Shown here: one piece after another, positions 34,042 through 44,014 of the stretch | Layout of the letters: the number at the start of each line of letters is the position of its first letter | Numbering within the stretch: position 1 is the stretch's first letter | NCBI RefSeq assembly: GCF_002812085.1 | Contig: NZ_NPDM01000005.1 | Coordinates: forward strand, 186,001 to 250,000 | Source of the DNA: Leptospira levettii | GTDB lineage: Bacteria; Spirochaetota; Leptospiria; Leptospirales; Leptospiraceae | Length of the DNA stretch: 64,000 bases | Direction of reading: 5' to 3' | The notes under the pieces: generated by a model | Databases searched by the model: none | The model's input: the letters and a program-made list of their open reading frames with translations, nothing else | What the model was told of the DNA's origin: nothing | Program-made: the position numbers and the translations under genes

Positions 34042-34084
34042 ACTATTTTATTCCGGAACACTCTTTCACAAAATCAGAATCGGA

Positions 34085-34762
34085 TTAGATCCGAAAAAAA
34101 TCTTCTTTAAAACCTTTTTCACCAAGCCATTTGCTTTGTAATAGATTGTAACCTACTATTTCGAAGTCTCTTGATATCCACTTTCTATATTTTTGTTTGG
34201 TCCTAGAAAAAGCATATGGGTCAACAAATGACATTTCTTCTTTCATTACCGCATAATCAACATTTGTTGGAACGGTAAAATATAAATAATTACAATACTT
34301 TGCCATTTTTTCTAAAACGGATGGAATTTGATTATCAGGTAAGTATTGGATCACGGAATTACAAATCCCAAGTTCCACTGGTTCCTTCTCCAATTTTGGT
34401 AAAACCAATGTTTCCAATGATTCATGGTAAATATGAAATTTATCAGAACGTTTGACCCAATCTTTTTTTTTGAGTTCTTCAAAAGCCTCTTTTGATGCAT
34501 CTACTGCATACACTTTCACAGGCGAAAAGGTTTTTACCATCTCACGAAGTAAAATCCCCTTCCCAAATCCAAAGTCGGCCATTTTATAAACAGGAATTTC
34601 CATGAGTTGGAAAAGAGATTTTAGATAGTCAGCATGTTGTCTGGCATTATAAGAGCCGTCTACATCTAGACCATTCCCATAAATTTCGGACCAGTATTCA
34701 CTTCCAAATTCTTTCCCATTTTTACCAAGTCCTGCTTGTTTCTGTTTTAAAAAACCTTTCAT
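34085..34762 (-). CDS. Class I SAM-dependent methyltransferase
   Basis: A 225-residue cytosolic methyltransferase-fold protein. The SAM-binding strand-loop appears as YKMADFGFGKGILLREM (about 58-74), the acidic ribose-binding position as VYAVDASKE, and the later strand as ELGICNSVIQYL. The N-terminus (EYWSEIYGNGLDVDGSYNARQHADYL) is unlike common small-molecule methyltransferases. The start overlaps the stop of the J-domain-like gene by one base, so the two are coupled. The substrate is unknown. Confidence 0.8.
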   Translation of the reverse strand: MKGFLKQKQAGLGKNGKEFGSEYWSEIYGNGLDVDGSYNARQHADYLKSLFQLMEIPVYKMADFGFGKGILLREMVKTFSPVKVYAVDASKEAFEELKKKDWVKRSDKFHIYHESLETLVLPKLEKEPVELGICNSVIQYLPDNQIPSVLEKMAKYCNYLYFTVPTNVDYAVMKEEMSFVDPYAFSRTKQKYRKWISRDFEIVGYNLLQSKWLGEKGFKEDFFRI

Positions 34763-35967
34763 TAGAATTGAACTCCTAAACTCTGCAGTTCCTTAATCAT
34801 CTCTTTAATGTACTTTGGTTCTTTGGATAACAAATCCACTTCTTTTTGGTAGGCTTTTGTCACCATTTGGTTGTCTAACTTCACGCGTTTTAAGTATACA
34901 TCCAATGATTCTTTTGTGATTTTACTCGATGGGAAATCTGCCATGAGAGGATGAGAAAAAAATCTTTGTCGTATGGAATCTTCTAATTCACGGATTTTTG
35001 ATTTGATAATCCCAACAAATCGTTTGATCGATGTATCATGGAACGATACATCTGTTTGTTGGTTAGGAATGAGTTCATCTACTTGGAGTTTGATTTCTAA
35101 AATTTCAGCAATATTCATATTATCCCTGGCACCAGAGAGTTTGGTCATCAGTTTCGCTTTTTTTTCGCGTAAGATAGGATCTTGTTCTTTGTCGGGATGG
35201 ATGAGTTTCGCTAAATTTTTGAACAAAGTATTGATGTCTGTACTTAACAACCGTTCTGCTTCCAATTGTTTTTTTTCTTTATCCATCTGTGCTTTGGATT
35301 TTTTTTTGTCTTTGAATCCTGACTTTGATTTTCGAAAATAATCTGCTCTGTATTCTTCGTATTTCTCCCGAAAGTCTCTGTACTTTTCTTCGTGCGATTC
35401 CCTTTCCTCGTCTGAATCAAATTGGGTGCGATTAAAATCATCCAAATCAATATCCATTCCAAAGGTTTGTTTGATACGGGATTCCATTTGTTTTTTGTAA
35501 CGTATCCGTTCTAATGTTTCAAATTTGGTTTCTAACTGGTCTCGAAATGGAGTATAAAATTCTGGGTCTTCTGTCAAATTATCATTACACATCTCAAGTA
35601 AATACCGACGTAAAAACTCTCTTTGCATTTTGCCAAAAGATAATTTTTCTTCAATTAAGATGGAACACATCAGTTCAAATCGTTCCCGCTCCAATTGTTT
35701 CTGTTTGTTCAATTCTGGTAAAACCACGTTTAAGTACGTTTCGTTCACCAATTGGAATAAAGGTTCTATTTCTTTGGAACGTTCTAAAGTTTCTTTGTGT
35801 TTGCGAAGAGCGTCGTTAAATTCTTTTTGTGCTTTTGTTTGGTTGGAAGCTTCCCCTGTCCATACGATGGATTCGTCTATTGTCTCCTGTACAACGGAGC
35901 CCTTCGATTTTTTTGGATTGGTTTCGGTATTTGAATTTATATGTTTTTTGGAATTAGGAGTTGGCAT
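34762..35967 (-). CDS. J-domain-like coiled-coil protein
   Basis: A 401-residue soluble, strongly charged protein with long helices. Around residues 235-290 it contains a divergent J-domain: FKNLAKLIHPDKEQ with the HPD tripeptide that stimulates Hsp70 ATPase, followed by a helix (KLMTKLSGARDNMN). The rest (about 60-220) is charged coiled coil. The Gly/Phe and zinc regions of DnaJ are absent, so it is a type III J-protein if functional. It is translationally coupled to the downstream methyltransferase gene, and lies just after the acn terminator. Confidence 0.75.
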   Translation of the reverse strand: MPTPNSKKHINSNTETNPKKSKGSVVQETIDESIVWTGEASNQTKAQKEFNDALRKHKETLERSKEIEPLFQLVNETYLNVVLPELNKQKQLERERFELMCSILIEEKLSFGKMQREFLRRYLLEMCNDNLTEDPEFYTPFRDQLETKFETLERIRYKKQMESRIKQTFGMDIDLDDFNRTQFDSDEERESHEEKYRDFREKYEEYRADYFRKSKSGFKDKKKSKAQMDKEKKQLEAERLLSTDINTLFKNLAKLIHPDKEQDPILREKKAKLMTKLSGARDNMNIAEILEIKLQVDELIPNQQTDVSFHDTSIKRFVGIIKSKIRELEDSIRQRFFSHPLMADFPSSKITKESLDVYLKRVKLDNQMVTKAYQKEVDLLSKEPKYIKEMIKELQSLGVQF

Positions 35968-35979
35968 GAAAAGGAAGGA

Positions 35980-36003
35980 CTTGCCAGAAATGACTCTGGC
36001 AAG
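35980..36003 (-). terminator. Terminator after aconitase gene
   Basis: CTTGCCAGA (35980-35988) pairs perfectly with TCTGGCAAG (35995-36003) around a 6-nt loop. On the minus strand it is followed by a pyrimidine run (TCCTTCCTTTTC), just after the acn stop. Confidence 0.65.
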
Positions 36004-36019
36004 TGTTTCATCGAGATTT

Positions 36020-38275
36020 TTACGCTTTCATCAAATTCAAAGCAGCACCTGCTTTGAACCATTCGATTTGTTGCGCATTGTAAGTATGGTTCACTTGGAT
36101 CTCATCTTTTTTTCCATCTTTATGATTGAGAACCAAACTGAGTGGTTTTCCTTCTTGGAAAGAAGTGAGACCGATGATGTCGATTGAATCGTCTTCTTGG
36201 ATTTTATCGTAATCATCTTTGTTGGCAAACGTAAGTGCAAGCATCCCTTGTTTTTTTAAGTTTGTTTCGTGGATACGAGCAAACGATTTTACAAGCACTG
36301 CTCTTACACCTAAATGCCTTGGTTCCATCGCTGCGTGTTCGCGGGAAGAACCTTCCCCATAGTTTTCATCTCCCACCACAATGGACCCAATCCCTTGTGC
36401 TTTGTAAGCTCTTTGGGTTTGAGGGACAGGTTCGTAGTTTCCGGAAACTTGGTTTTTCACTTCATTGGTTTTGCCATTGAAGAAGTTTGTCGCACCAATG
36501 AGGAGGTTATTGGAAATATTATCCAAGTGACCTCGGAATTTCAACCAAGGACCTGCCATGGAAATATGGTCAGTTGTACATTTCCCTTTGGCTTTGATGA
36601 GAAGTTTTAATCCTTTTAGGTCTGTTCCTTCCCAAGCTTTGAAAGGAGCGAGGAGTTGGAGTCTAGTGGAACTTGGGTCTACAATCACTTGTACACCGGA
36701 TCCATCAGCTGCTGGAGCTACATAACCTGCATCTTCAACCGCAAAACCTTTGTTAGGAAGTTCTTCTCCTGTAGGAGGATCAAGTTTTACCTTCTCTCCT
36801 TTTTCATTCACAAGGGTGTCAGTGAGTGGGTTAAAACCTAAATCTCCTGCAATGGCAAGTGCTGTTGTGATTTCTGGAGATGCCACAAAAGCATAAGTAT
36901 TTGGGTTTCCGTCTTGGCGTGCTTGGAAGTTACGATTGAAAGAGTGAACAATGGTGTTCTTTTCTTTTTTCTCTGCTCCCACTCGTGACCACATCCCAAT
37001 ACAAGGTCCACAAGCATTCGAAAATACTTTTGCACCAATTTTGTGGAAGGTATCGATAAATCCATCACGTGCAATCGTGTAACGTACAAGTTCCGAACCT
37101 GGTGTGATGGTAAATTCTGCTTTGGTTTTGAGACCTTTAGAAGCCACTTGTTTGGCAAGGGAAGCCGCACGAGAGATGTCTTCATACGATGAGTTTGTAC
37201 AAGATCCGATAAGACCCACTTCTACTTTGAGTGGCCATCCATTCTTTGCTGCTTCTTCTTTCATTTTGGAAATCGGAGTCGCAAGGTCTGGAGTGAAAGG
37301 ACCATTTACGTATGGCTCAAGTGTGTCGAGGTCAATTTCGATCACTTGGTCAAAGTACTTTGCCGGGTCAGCATACACTTCTGGGTCAGCGGTTAAGTGT
37401 GCTTTGTATTTGTTGGCAAGATCTGCCACATCAGCTCTGTTCGTAGAACGTAAGTAACGTTCCATAGAAGCATCATATCCAAATGTGGAAGTGGTTGCTC
37501 CAATTTCAGCACCCATGTTACAAATTGTACCTTTCCCTGTACAAGAAAGAGCTTCTGCACCTGGACCAAAGTATTCTACGATGGCACCTGTTCCCCCTTT
37601 GACTGTGAGGATCCCTGCCACTTTTAAGATAACGTCTTTTGCAGAAGTCCAACCATTGAGTTTACCTGTAAGTTTGACACCAATTGCTTTTGGCCATTTG
37701 AGCTCCCAAGGGAGTCCAGCCATCACATCACAAGCGTCAGCCCCACCAACTCCGATTGCAACCATCCCAAGTCCACCAGCGTTCACTGTATGGGAGTCAG
37801 TTCCAATCATCATCCCACCAGGGAATGCGTAGTTTTCTAAAACAACTTGGTGGATGATCCCAGCACCTGGTTTCCAAAAACCAATTCCGTATTTATTGGA
37901 AACGGAAGATAAAAAATCATAAACTTCTTTGTTCTCTGTAACAGCAATGCCAAGGTCTTTGCCTGATTCTTCTTTTGCTGTAATTAAGTGGTCACAGTGT
38001 ACTGTTGAAGGCACTGCCACTTTTTTTCGGCCTGCTTGCATAAACTGCAAAAGGGCCATCTGTGCTGTTGCATCTTGCATCGCCACTCGGTCTGGAGCAA
38101 AGTCAACATAATCCGCACCACGTCCAAAACTTTTGGTAGGATTTCCGTCCCAAAGGTGGTTGTATAAAATCTTCTCTGTGAGAGTGAGGGGTCGACCCAC
38201 AATCTTCCTGGCTTGTGTGATGGCCGCTTCCATTTTGGAATAACGAGCCGCGATCATTTCTATATCAAATGCCAT
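36020..38275 (-). CDS. acn: Aconitate hydratase
   Basis: A 751-residue aconitase of the mitochondrial-like subgroup (no long N-terminal or IRP-type insertions). The 4Fe-4S ligands are Cys359 in LIGSCTNSS and Cys422/Cys425 in ACGPCIG. The swivel domain near the C-terminus shows [18 protein letters not shown]. It interconverts citrate and isocitrate in the TCA cycle in the cytoplasm. It is a single-gene unit with its own terminator. The large coding region has long antisense frames, which I treat as shadows. Confidence 0.96.
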   Translation of the reverse strand: MAFDIEMIAARYSKMEAAITQARKIVGRPLTLTEKILYNHLWDGNPTKSFGRGADYVDFAPDRVAMQDATAQMALLQFMQAGRKKVAVPSTVHCDHLITAKEESGKDLGIAVTENKEVYDFLSSVSNKYGIGFWKPGAGIIHQVVLENYAFPGGMMIGTDSHTVNAGGLGMVAIGVGGADACDVMAGLPWELKWPKAIGVKLTGKLNGWTSAKDVILKVAGILTVKGGTGAIVEYFGPGAEALSCTGKGTICNMGAEIGATTSTFGYDASMERYLRSTNRADVADLANKYKAHLTADPEVYADPAKYFDQVIEIDLDTLEPYVNGPFTPDLATPISKMKEEAAKNGWPLKVEVGLIGSCTNSSYEDISRAASLAKQVASKGLKTKAEFTITPGSELVRYTIARDGFIDTFHKIGAKVFSNACGPCIGMWSRVGAEKKEKNTIVHSFNRNFQARQDGNPNTYAFVASPEITTALAIAGDLGFNPLTDTLVNEKGEKVKLDPPTGEELPNKGFAVEDAGYVAPAADGSGVQVIVDPSSTRLQLLAPFKAWEGTDLKGLKLLIKAKGKCTTDHISMAGPWLKFRGHLDNISNNLLIGATNFFNGKTNEVKNQVSGNYEPVPQTQRAYKAQGIGSIVVGDENYGEGSSREHAAMEPRHLGVRAVLVKSFARIHETNLKKQGMLALTFANKDDYDKIQEDDSIDIIGLTSFQEGKPLSLVLNHKDGKKDEIQVNHTYNAQQIEWFKAGAALNLMKA

Positions 38276-38384
38276 CTGAACCTCTTATACCTATCAGACC
38301 GTAGGAAAAAAGGGAATCAATCGAAAATTAAACTACAGAAGCTAAAATCAGTAAAATTGGTTCTTTTAGGGAAATGAAAGGGCA

Positions 38385-38909
38385 TCAACCGTCAATTCGG
38401 ACATAAACTTCATCCGCTTTTAGGATGAGACCTGTTTTGATTTCAATAAGCCTTGTATTCACAAAAACTCCGTCTTGGTAAGGAGTAACAATTCCTGTGA
38501 TGATGACATCTAGTTTCAGAACCTCACCTATTTTACGCAAGGTGGCAGTGTCAGTGGGAGAATCCAAACTAAGGCCAGCTTCTTTTAATACCTTTTGGTT
38601 TGCCAAACGATCTAAAATTTGAAAGCGGTCTCTTTTCACGAGTTCCGTAGTGAGTTTTTCTGCTAGGATTTCTCCATAGGGACTTTTTTTCCCTTCATTG
38701 TCTAGGAATGTCAGGACAACAAGTCTTTCTGGTTGGAAATAAAATCCTTTCTCTGATAAAGAAGTGGCAAGTTGTTCTAATGGAGGAGTGGTTGGTTTTT
38801 TTGGTTTGGATTCCCTTTCCTCTCCCAGATAACAAGAGCTAAGTGGAATTAAAATCAAACAAACAAGGATAAAATTAAAACGCAACTTCCATTCCAAGTG
38901 AGGTAACAT
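38385..38909 (-). CDS. FlgO/CsgG-like lipoprotein
   Basis: A lipoprotein of about 174 residues: signal (FNFILVCLILIPLSSC, lipobox LSSC), a Lys/Pro-rich linker, then a domain with VVLTFLDNEGKKSPYGEILAEKL, FQILDRLANQKVL and VIITGIVTPYQDG. This order matches the FlgO/CsgG-type fold of outer-membrane-associated proteins. ATG 38909 is used; a TTG about 25 bp later is an alternative and would shorten the overlap with the upstream outer-membrane gene. It may assist an outer-membrane or flagellar-envelope assembly, but no flagellar genes are nearby. Confidence 0.75.
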   Translation of the reverse strand: MLPHLEWKLRFNFILVCLILIPLSSCYLGEERESKPKKPTTPPLEQLATSLSEKGFYFQPERLVVLTFLDNEGKKSPYGEILAEKLTTELVKRDRFQILDRLANQKVLKEAGLSLDSPTDTATLRKIGEVLKLDVIITGIVTPYQDGVFVNTRLIEIKTGLILKADEVYVRIDG

Positions 38910-39894
38910 ATTCATAAAACGATTTCCCATTAAATGCATTCCCAACCATATATCCACCTGGAACCCCTACTAGCATACCGTCTTTATAAAATTGATTTTG
39001 AAAATTGAGAAAAAAAGTAGTTTTGAGTTTGCCTGGGTGTTTCCCACGAAACGATGCCGAAAATGTTTCGGGGGAACGACCATTTTGGTCTCTCACTTGT
39101 AACAAGGGGTCATTAAAAACATTAAAAATTTGGTTACCAACATAGAGTGAATAATTCTTGCTCGGTCCCAAAAAGAAAATGAATCCGAGTGAAGCAATGT
39201 CTTGTGCTGGAATAAAACTAAGTTGGCCATTGGACGCATTTGGTCTTTGGTTCACATAATTATAACGAAGGTTCAGTTGGATTTTGTCACTGCCGAAAAA
39301 AAAAGAAAATTTACCACCATCAATTCCACTCGAGACCACTGGGTTATCTGTTTTTACATTATAAACTGAAGTTTGTACTTTAAGAAAGGGAGAGGCAGAA
39401 AAATTTCCTTGGTATTCAAAAAGTAATTTTGGATCATATAACGTACGTTTGTTTGCTTCCAGTTGGCGGAAAATCAAACTCGCAGATGGGTTCAATGGCG
39501 CATTTAAAATGAATTGAGATAAAGAGGGTTCTCCACTTTGTTTTGCATCCAGTGCCGAATACAAGGCAGGAGAAAAATCAGAATCGATTCGCGAATAAGA
39601 GTAAGAAAAATTGCTACGTTTAACCCCGCGACGAAAGGAAACAGCAGGAGTTTCTAGTGAAAAAGATACTAGGGTCTCACGTGGGACTCTTGAAAATTCA
39701 GATTGTTTTGCATAGGAAAAACTTGGATTAGATTCAGTCTGAGAATTTAGAGTTTTTTTTTCAGCTAACGACAGTTTTGTTGCGTTTTCCAATTTTTTGA
39801 CTTGGTTTTCTTGGATGGGTGTCAAAGTGACCACTGCAAGAAGACCAAAGCCAGAAATGAGTGAAACAAAAACAGAAGCTTGAGGGGAGTTCAT
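38875..39894 (-). CDS. Putative outer-membrane beta-barrel protein
   Basis: A 339-residue protein with an N-terminal hydrophobic segment (about 8-27, signal peptide or anchor) and a Ser-rich region to about 90. Amphipathic beta strands follow, with aromatic girdle residues (KIQLNLRYNYVN, SYSYSRIDSDF), ending in MEVAF with terminal Phe, the outer-membrane assembly signal. I do not recognise a family. Its 3' end overlaps the FlgO-like gene, so the pair is one transcript and perhaps one envelope complex. Confidence 0.7.
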   Translation of the reverse strand: MNSPQASVFVSLISGFGLLAVVTLTPIQENQVKKLENATKLSLAEKKTLNSQTESNPSFSYAKQSEFSRVPRETLVSFSLETPAVSFRRGVKRSNFSYSYSRIDSDFSPALYSALDAKQSGEPSLSQFILNAPLNPSASLIFRQLEANKRTLYDPKLLFEYQGNFSASPFLKVQTSVYNVKTDNPVVSSGIDGGKFSFFFGSDKIQLNLRYNYVNQRPNASNGQLSFIPAQDIASLGFIFFLGPSKNYSLYVGNQIFNVFNDPLLQVRDQNGRSPETFSASFRGKHPGKLKTTFFLNFQNQFYKDGMLVGVPGGYMVGNAFNGKSFYEYVTSLGMEVAF

Positions 39895-39946
39895 AAAGAA
39901 ACTGTATCAACATATTTCCTAATCCAAAGTGAATGTAAACCTATTT

Positions 39947-40987
39947 TTAAAATAAGAACATAGAGTCACCATATGAGTAAAAACGAAAATGGTTCTGTAA
40001 TGCATACCGGTAAACATTCATCACGAGTCGACTATTTGCAAAGGCACTTACGAGTAATAACAAACTCGATTTTGGTAAATGAAAGTTTGTGATCAGTCCT
40101 TGTACGGATTTAATGTTGTCACCTGGCGACAAAAATATGTCAGTTTGACCCAAACCTACCTTATATTTCTGTTGTTGAGAATCAAATACAGTTTCGAGTA
40201 CACGAAGAGACGTAGTTCCGATGGCAATGATACGACGGCCTTCTTTTTTTGCGCGGTTCAATCGATTCGCTGTTTCTTCCGTGATCTCATATTTCTCTTT
40301 GTGTAAGGTTTTAGTTTGCCATTGTTCGGCGGTCAATGGACGGAATGTCCCATAACCTACTTGGAGATTCACTGGTACAAATTCAATTCCCTGTTTGACA
40401 AGTTCCTCTTTTAAGGTATCTGTAAAATGAAGGCCCGCAGTTGGCGCTGCAACAGAACCTGATTTTTTTGCAAAGATGGTTTGGTATCGTATTTTATCTT
40501 CTTCAATGACCTTTCGTTTTAAATAGGGAGGGATTGGAATTGTTCCAAAAATCTCAAAGTCTGAATCTGAAATTTCTTTGTCGGATACAAGTAACGATAA
40601 TTCTTCCTCTTTCCCATCATAACGAAATTGAAAATTTGGGAATCCCACAGGACATAAGATATCACCTAACTTTAATTTTGCCCTATTTTTGAGTATACAT
40701 GTCCAAACGAACGAAGAATCATCCACTGTTTCCAAAAAAATGGATTCGTGAATTCTCCCTGATTCCACTTGTAAAAAAACTCTTCGATACGAAACTTTTG
40801 TATCATTAAATACTAAAACATCACCAGGGAGTAACCATTGTCCGATGTTGCGAAAATGTGGTGCCTCCCAAAATGATTCCTTCGATTGATCCACAAGGAG
40901 TAACCTCGATTCATCTCGATTTTTAGCAGGGAAACGAGCAATTTGTTCTTCTGGTAAATGAAAATCAAATTCTTCTAAAAAATCCAT
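39947..40987 (-). CDS. queA: S-adenosylmethionine:tRNA ribosyltransferase-isomerase QueA
   Basis: A 346-residue QueA. Marks include the opening FDFHLPEEQIARFP with RDESRLLL, the central PPYLKR segment with YQTIFAKKSGSVAAPTAGLHFT, and later PVNLQVGYGTFRPL and TNFHLPKSSLL. QueA uses SAM to convert 7-aminomethyl-deazaguanine in tRNA to epoxyqueuosine, the penultimate queuosine step. It is cytosolic and single-copy. It is divergent from the glycan operon with 63 bp between the starts. Confidence 0.95.
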   Translation of the reverse strand: MDFLEEFDFHLPEEQIARFPAKNRDESRLLLVDQSKESFWEAPHFRNIGQWLLPGDVLVFNDTKVSYRRVFLQVESGRIHESIFLETVDDSSFVWTCILKNRAKLKLGDILCPVGFPNFQFRYDGKEEELSLLVSDKEISDSDFEIFGTIPIPPYLKRKVIEEDKIRYQTIFAKKSGSVAAPTAGLHFTDTLKEELVKQGIEFVPVNLQVGYGTFRPLTAEQWQTKTLHKEKYEITEETANRLNRAKKEGRRIIAIGTTSLRVLETVFDSQQQKYKVGLGQTDIFLSPGDNIKSVQGLITNFHLPKSSLLLLVSAFANSRLVMNVYRYALQNHFRFYSYGDSMFLF

Positions 40988-41050
40988 CTTGGAATCACCT
41001 TAGGAAAACCTTGTCAATTAACCAGAAATATTGGGAATGGTAGGAGAACT

Positions 41051-42343
41051 ATGTGGAAATTTTTAGAACCAATGGAAAGACAGGGGAAATGGATCCTCAC
41101 TGTTCTTTTTTTGTTCCTTTTAGTCACCTCAGTGAATCGTTCCCACCAAAAATCTGATTTTTTGGACTATTACCATGCGAGTGAACGATGGGCCACAGGA
41201 GATAATTTATACCGATTCGATGTTGCTTTTGACCTCCAATCCAAAATCAAAACAGCAGAAGATTTATTTCGGCCTGAAAATCTTCCCCTACTCTTAGCCC
41301 TTCAAAATGAAACGGCAACCTACATTTACCCTCCCGTTTTTTCCTTTTTACTCATCCCGATCACTTACTTATCAGAACCAAATGCTGCTCTTACATTTGA
41401 GATTTTAAGTTGGATTTCGTTACTTATCTTAGTATACCTTCTTTTTCAAAACAAAGAGTTAAATCTCCAAAGAACAAAGTTCCCCTATTTAATTCTAATC
41501 CTCACGATCCTTTTTAATTTTCGATTCATTGAGAGTCATATCCAAAACAACCAAGTTGGGATCCTTCTCATACTACTTGTATTGGTATCTATTTTGGTTA
41601 AAAATCATTTTTTAGGTGGGTTCTTACTTGCACTAGCAGTGAGCATCAAAATCACTCCCCTTGTTTTTCTTTTTGTTTTTGTTTATGAAAAAAAATACAG
41701 TCGGATTTTCTGGTTTTTGATTGGTTTGGTTCTATGGAATGTCCTTCCATTGGTTTATCATTGGGATTATACAATCCAGATGTCCAAAGAATGGATGACT
41801 GAAATTCTTGGGAATGCTTTAAACAATCCACTACTACGTTCCTGGAAAAACAACCAATCATTGAGTTCAACACTTGCGAAGTATTTTGTTTCAGGTGCTG
41901 ATTTCATCAACCAACCTACTTACGGATTACCTTTTTTAAACCTTTCCGTTTCTGTTCTCAAACTGATCCAATTGGTTTTCATTTTTGTTTATGGAATTCC
42001 ATTACTGATTTTGTGGAGAAAACCAAACCAAAAATGGACAATCATCTCTTTGTTATTTTTAATCTCTGCTCTTTTTAGCGGGATCAGTTGGATCCATAGT
42101 TATATCATTTGTTTGGTCCCAGTTTATTTTATACTTAACAAAGTTTTTTCAACGCAGATGGAAACGAAGGAATTGTATTTTTTAATTTTGGTATTATGTT
42201 TACCAATTTTCAGTCATAGAACCTTTGTCGGTCAAAAAGTCGAATCCTTCCTTTCCATGTTTTCCATTCTTTTTTATTCTACAAGTTTGTTGTATTTTTA
42301 TATTGTTAGGTTTGCACTCAATGAAAACAAAAATCGGAATTGA
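41051..42343 (+). CDS. Glycosyltransferase family 87-like membrane protein (DUF2029)
   Basis: A 430-residue protein with about ten or more hydrophobic helices. The N-terminal loop SDFLDYYHASERWATGDNLY fits the GT87/DUF2029 polyprenyl-phosphate mannosyltransferase pattern, in which an early Asp is catalytic. These GT-C enzymes add sugars from polyprenyl-phosphate donors on the outer face of the inner membrane. SD TAGGAGA precedes ATG 41051. It is the first gene of the seven-gene plus-strand glycan operon, and its 3' end overlaps the next gene by 23 bp. Confidence 0.82.
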   Translation: MWKFLEPMERQGKWILTVLFLFLLVTSVNRSHQKSDFLDYYHASERWATGDNLYRFDVAFDLQSKIKTAEDLFRPENLPLLLALQNETATYIYPPVFSFLLIPITYLSEPNAALTFEILSWISLLILVYLLFQNKELNLQRTKFPYLILILTILFNFRFIESHIQNNQVGILLILLVLVSILVKNHFLGGFLLALAVSIKITPLVFLFVFVYEKKYSRIFWFLIGLVLWNVLPLVYHWDYTIQMSKEWMTEILGNALNNPLLRSWKNNQSLSSTLAKYFVSGADFINQPTYGLPFLNLSVSVLKLIQLVFIFVYGIPLLILWRKPNQKWTIISLLFLISALFSGISWIHSYIICLVPVYFILNKVFSTQMETKELYFLILVLCLPIFSHRTFVGQKVESFLSMFSILFYSTSLLYFYIVRFALNENKNRN

Positions 42344-43415
42344 TGCCAGACCACTTGCTTATGGCATTACCGGGAATTCTCGTTATTTGGCGGAAGTCCT
42401 AAAGGTAATCATACCAAAACATAAAGACAAAGAATTTTATTTTTTTAGCAACAAACCCATCCATGTTGTTTTTAATGATTTAATATACCCAAACGTACAT
42501 TTGGTGGTTGAACCAAAATCTATCCCAGGCCCACTCTATTTAAATTTCATTTTACCAAAGAGGCTGAAACAAAACAAAATCGAAGTATTTTGGGGCACCA
42601 TTCAAATGTTGCCAATCTTTAAATTACCAATTCCTAGTTACGTAAACTACCATGATCTCAATTTTATTTCCGCTCCAGAAACCATGGCGAAATGGAATTA
42701 TTGGCAACATAAATTGTTATCTCCTATCACATTAAAAAATGCTGATATTATTTTTTGTTTATCCAAAAACACGAAAGAAGAAATCATTCAATTTCGGCCC
42801 AACTGCAAAGACAAATGCATTGTTGTTTACCCTGGCGTGACAAAAATCAAAACCAACCGATCTAATTTAAAAATCAAATTCCCAAAAGATTTTTTCCTAA
42901 CAGTGGGAACATTAGAACCGAGAAAAAATATCAATCGATTGGTGGATGCATTTATACAATTCAAAACCAAATATCCAAAAGATAAAAATTCTCTCCTGAT
43001 CATGGGAAGAAAAGGTTGGGGAGAAGAAGGTGATTTGCTGTACCAAAAGTTAAATGATCCAGAGATTAAAGCCAAAGGAATCCAATTCATAGAAAAACCA
43101 GATGAAAACACTTTGGCTTCTGCTTTCCAATCATGTAAGGCATTTTTTTTCCCATCTTTACATGAAGGTTTCGGCCTTCCACTACTAGAAGCAATGTTAG
43201 AAGGCAAACGTTGTGTTGCGTCTGACATTCCTGTCTTCAAAGAAATTTTATCTGATCAGTGTGATTTATATATACCTACTAAAGATACAAATGCTTGGGC
43301 AAATGCATTTCATATCATGTCTGGTAACACCAAAGAAAGAATGCCAATATTCCCAACAAAGAAGTGGACATGGCAAGAAACCGCTAAAAAAATTGAAGAG
43401 GTACTATTTTTATGA
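42321..43415 (+). CDS. Glycosyltransferase family 4
   Basis: A 364-residue GT-B glycosyltransferase. ATG 42321 (MKTKIGIDARPL) is the real start; the frame runs open further up inside the previous gene. The donor-binding domain shows TVGTLEPRKNINRLVDAF and the E-x7-E block FFPSLHEGFGLPLLEAM. The family transfers sugars from nucleotide-sugar donors in the cytoplasm onto lipid-linked acceptors. Its overlap with both neighbours (ATGA with the next gene) shows a tight operon. The acceptor is unknown. Confidence 0.9.
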   Translation: MKTKIGIDARPLAYGITGNSRYLAEVLKVIIPKHKDKEFYFFSNKPIHVVFNDLIYPNVHLVVEPKSIPGPLYLNFILPKRLKQNKIEVFWGTIQMLPIFKLPIPSYVNYHDLNFISAPETMAKWNYWQHKLLSPITLKNADIIFCLSKNTKEEIIQFRPNCKDKCIVVYPGVTKIKTNRSNLKIKFPKDFFLTVGTLEPRKNINRLVDAFIQFKTKYPKDKNSLLIMGRKGWGEEGDLLYQKLNDPEIKAKGIQFIEKPDENTLASAFQSCKAFFFPSLHEGFGLPLLEAMLEGKRCVASDIPVFKEILSDQCDLYIPTKDTNAWANAFHIMSGNTKERMPIFPTKKWTWQETAKKIEEVLFL

Positions 43416-43999
43416 AACCCATCCTACGATTATTTTCAAAATGGAAAGAATACAAATCCAAAAAAGAATCAATCTATTTTGGTACTTCACTTTATGATGA
43501 ATTGTATACAAATCCAATCCCATCTCTTGTTTTGATTGTAGGTGTTTCACTCTTCTTTTATTTCAGCCTACCTTACATCCATTACCTTGGAAATTTTTTC
43601 TTTTGGTTTGTTGGGGTATTAGAAATCACAAAAGTTTTAAAAATCCCATTTTTAGATGAACTCAGGTATTACCACTATTTATCTGCTTTCGTTTACTTTT
43701 ATATTTCCATTTCTCTATTAATTGATATTAGTCGATTGCTTTCAAAGTGGAATGTGCGCACTGTCATTGTCAAAAACGAAGTTTGGCAAATCGGCCATTC
43801 TGGACTTGGCAAAAAACTCAACCAATACCAGTTAAATGCAGAAGGTCTATCGTTATCATATGAACATGGAGGACTAATAGATTTTTTAGGACTCAATCGA
43901 ATGGTTTGGAAAAAAGATGGGAAAGAGATCTTTTCATCGCCTTATTTTTTCCCATATAAAAAAAATAAAACCATCATCAATCGATTGTTAAAAAGATAA
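43412..43999 (+). CDS. Hypothetical membrane protein, glycan operon
   Basis: A 195-residue protein with two or three hydrophobic segments in the first 110 residues (PSLVLIVGVSLFFYFSL, LGNFFFWFVGVLEI, FVYFYISISLLID) and a soluble C-terminal domain with strands (TVIVKNEVWQIGH, LSLSYEHGGLIDFLGL). I do not recognise it. It overlaps the GT4 stop by 4 bp (ATGA) and precedes the GT-C-like gene by 15 bp, so it likely takes part in the same surface-polymer pathway. Confidence 0.7.
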   Translation: MKPILRLFSKWKEYKSKKESIYFGTSLYDELYTNPIPSLVLIVGVSLFFYFSLPYIHYLGNFFFWFVGVLEITKVLKIPFLDELRYYHYLSAFVYFYISISLLIDISRLLSKWNVRTVIVKNEVWQIGHSGLGKKLNQYQLNAEGLSLSYEHGGLIDFLGLNRMVWKKDGKEIFSSPYFFPYKKNKTIINRLLKR

Positions 44000-44014
44000 G
44001 AAGGCAAACTCAGT

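Noticed and set aside
36235..38202. Long antisense frames over aconitase
   Set aside because: Aconitase is complete with all cluster ligands; the antisense frames reflect codon bias.
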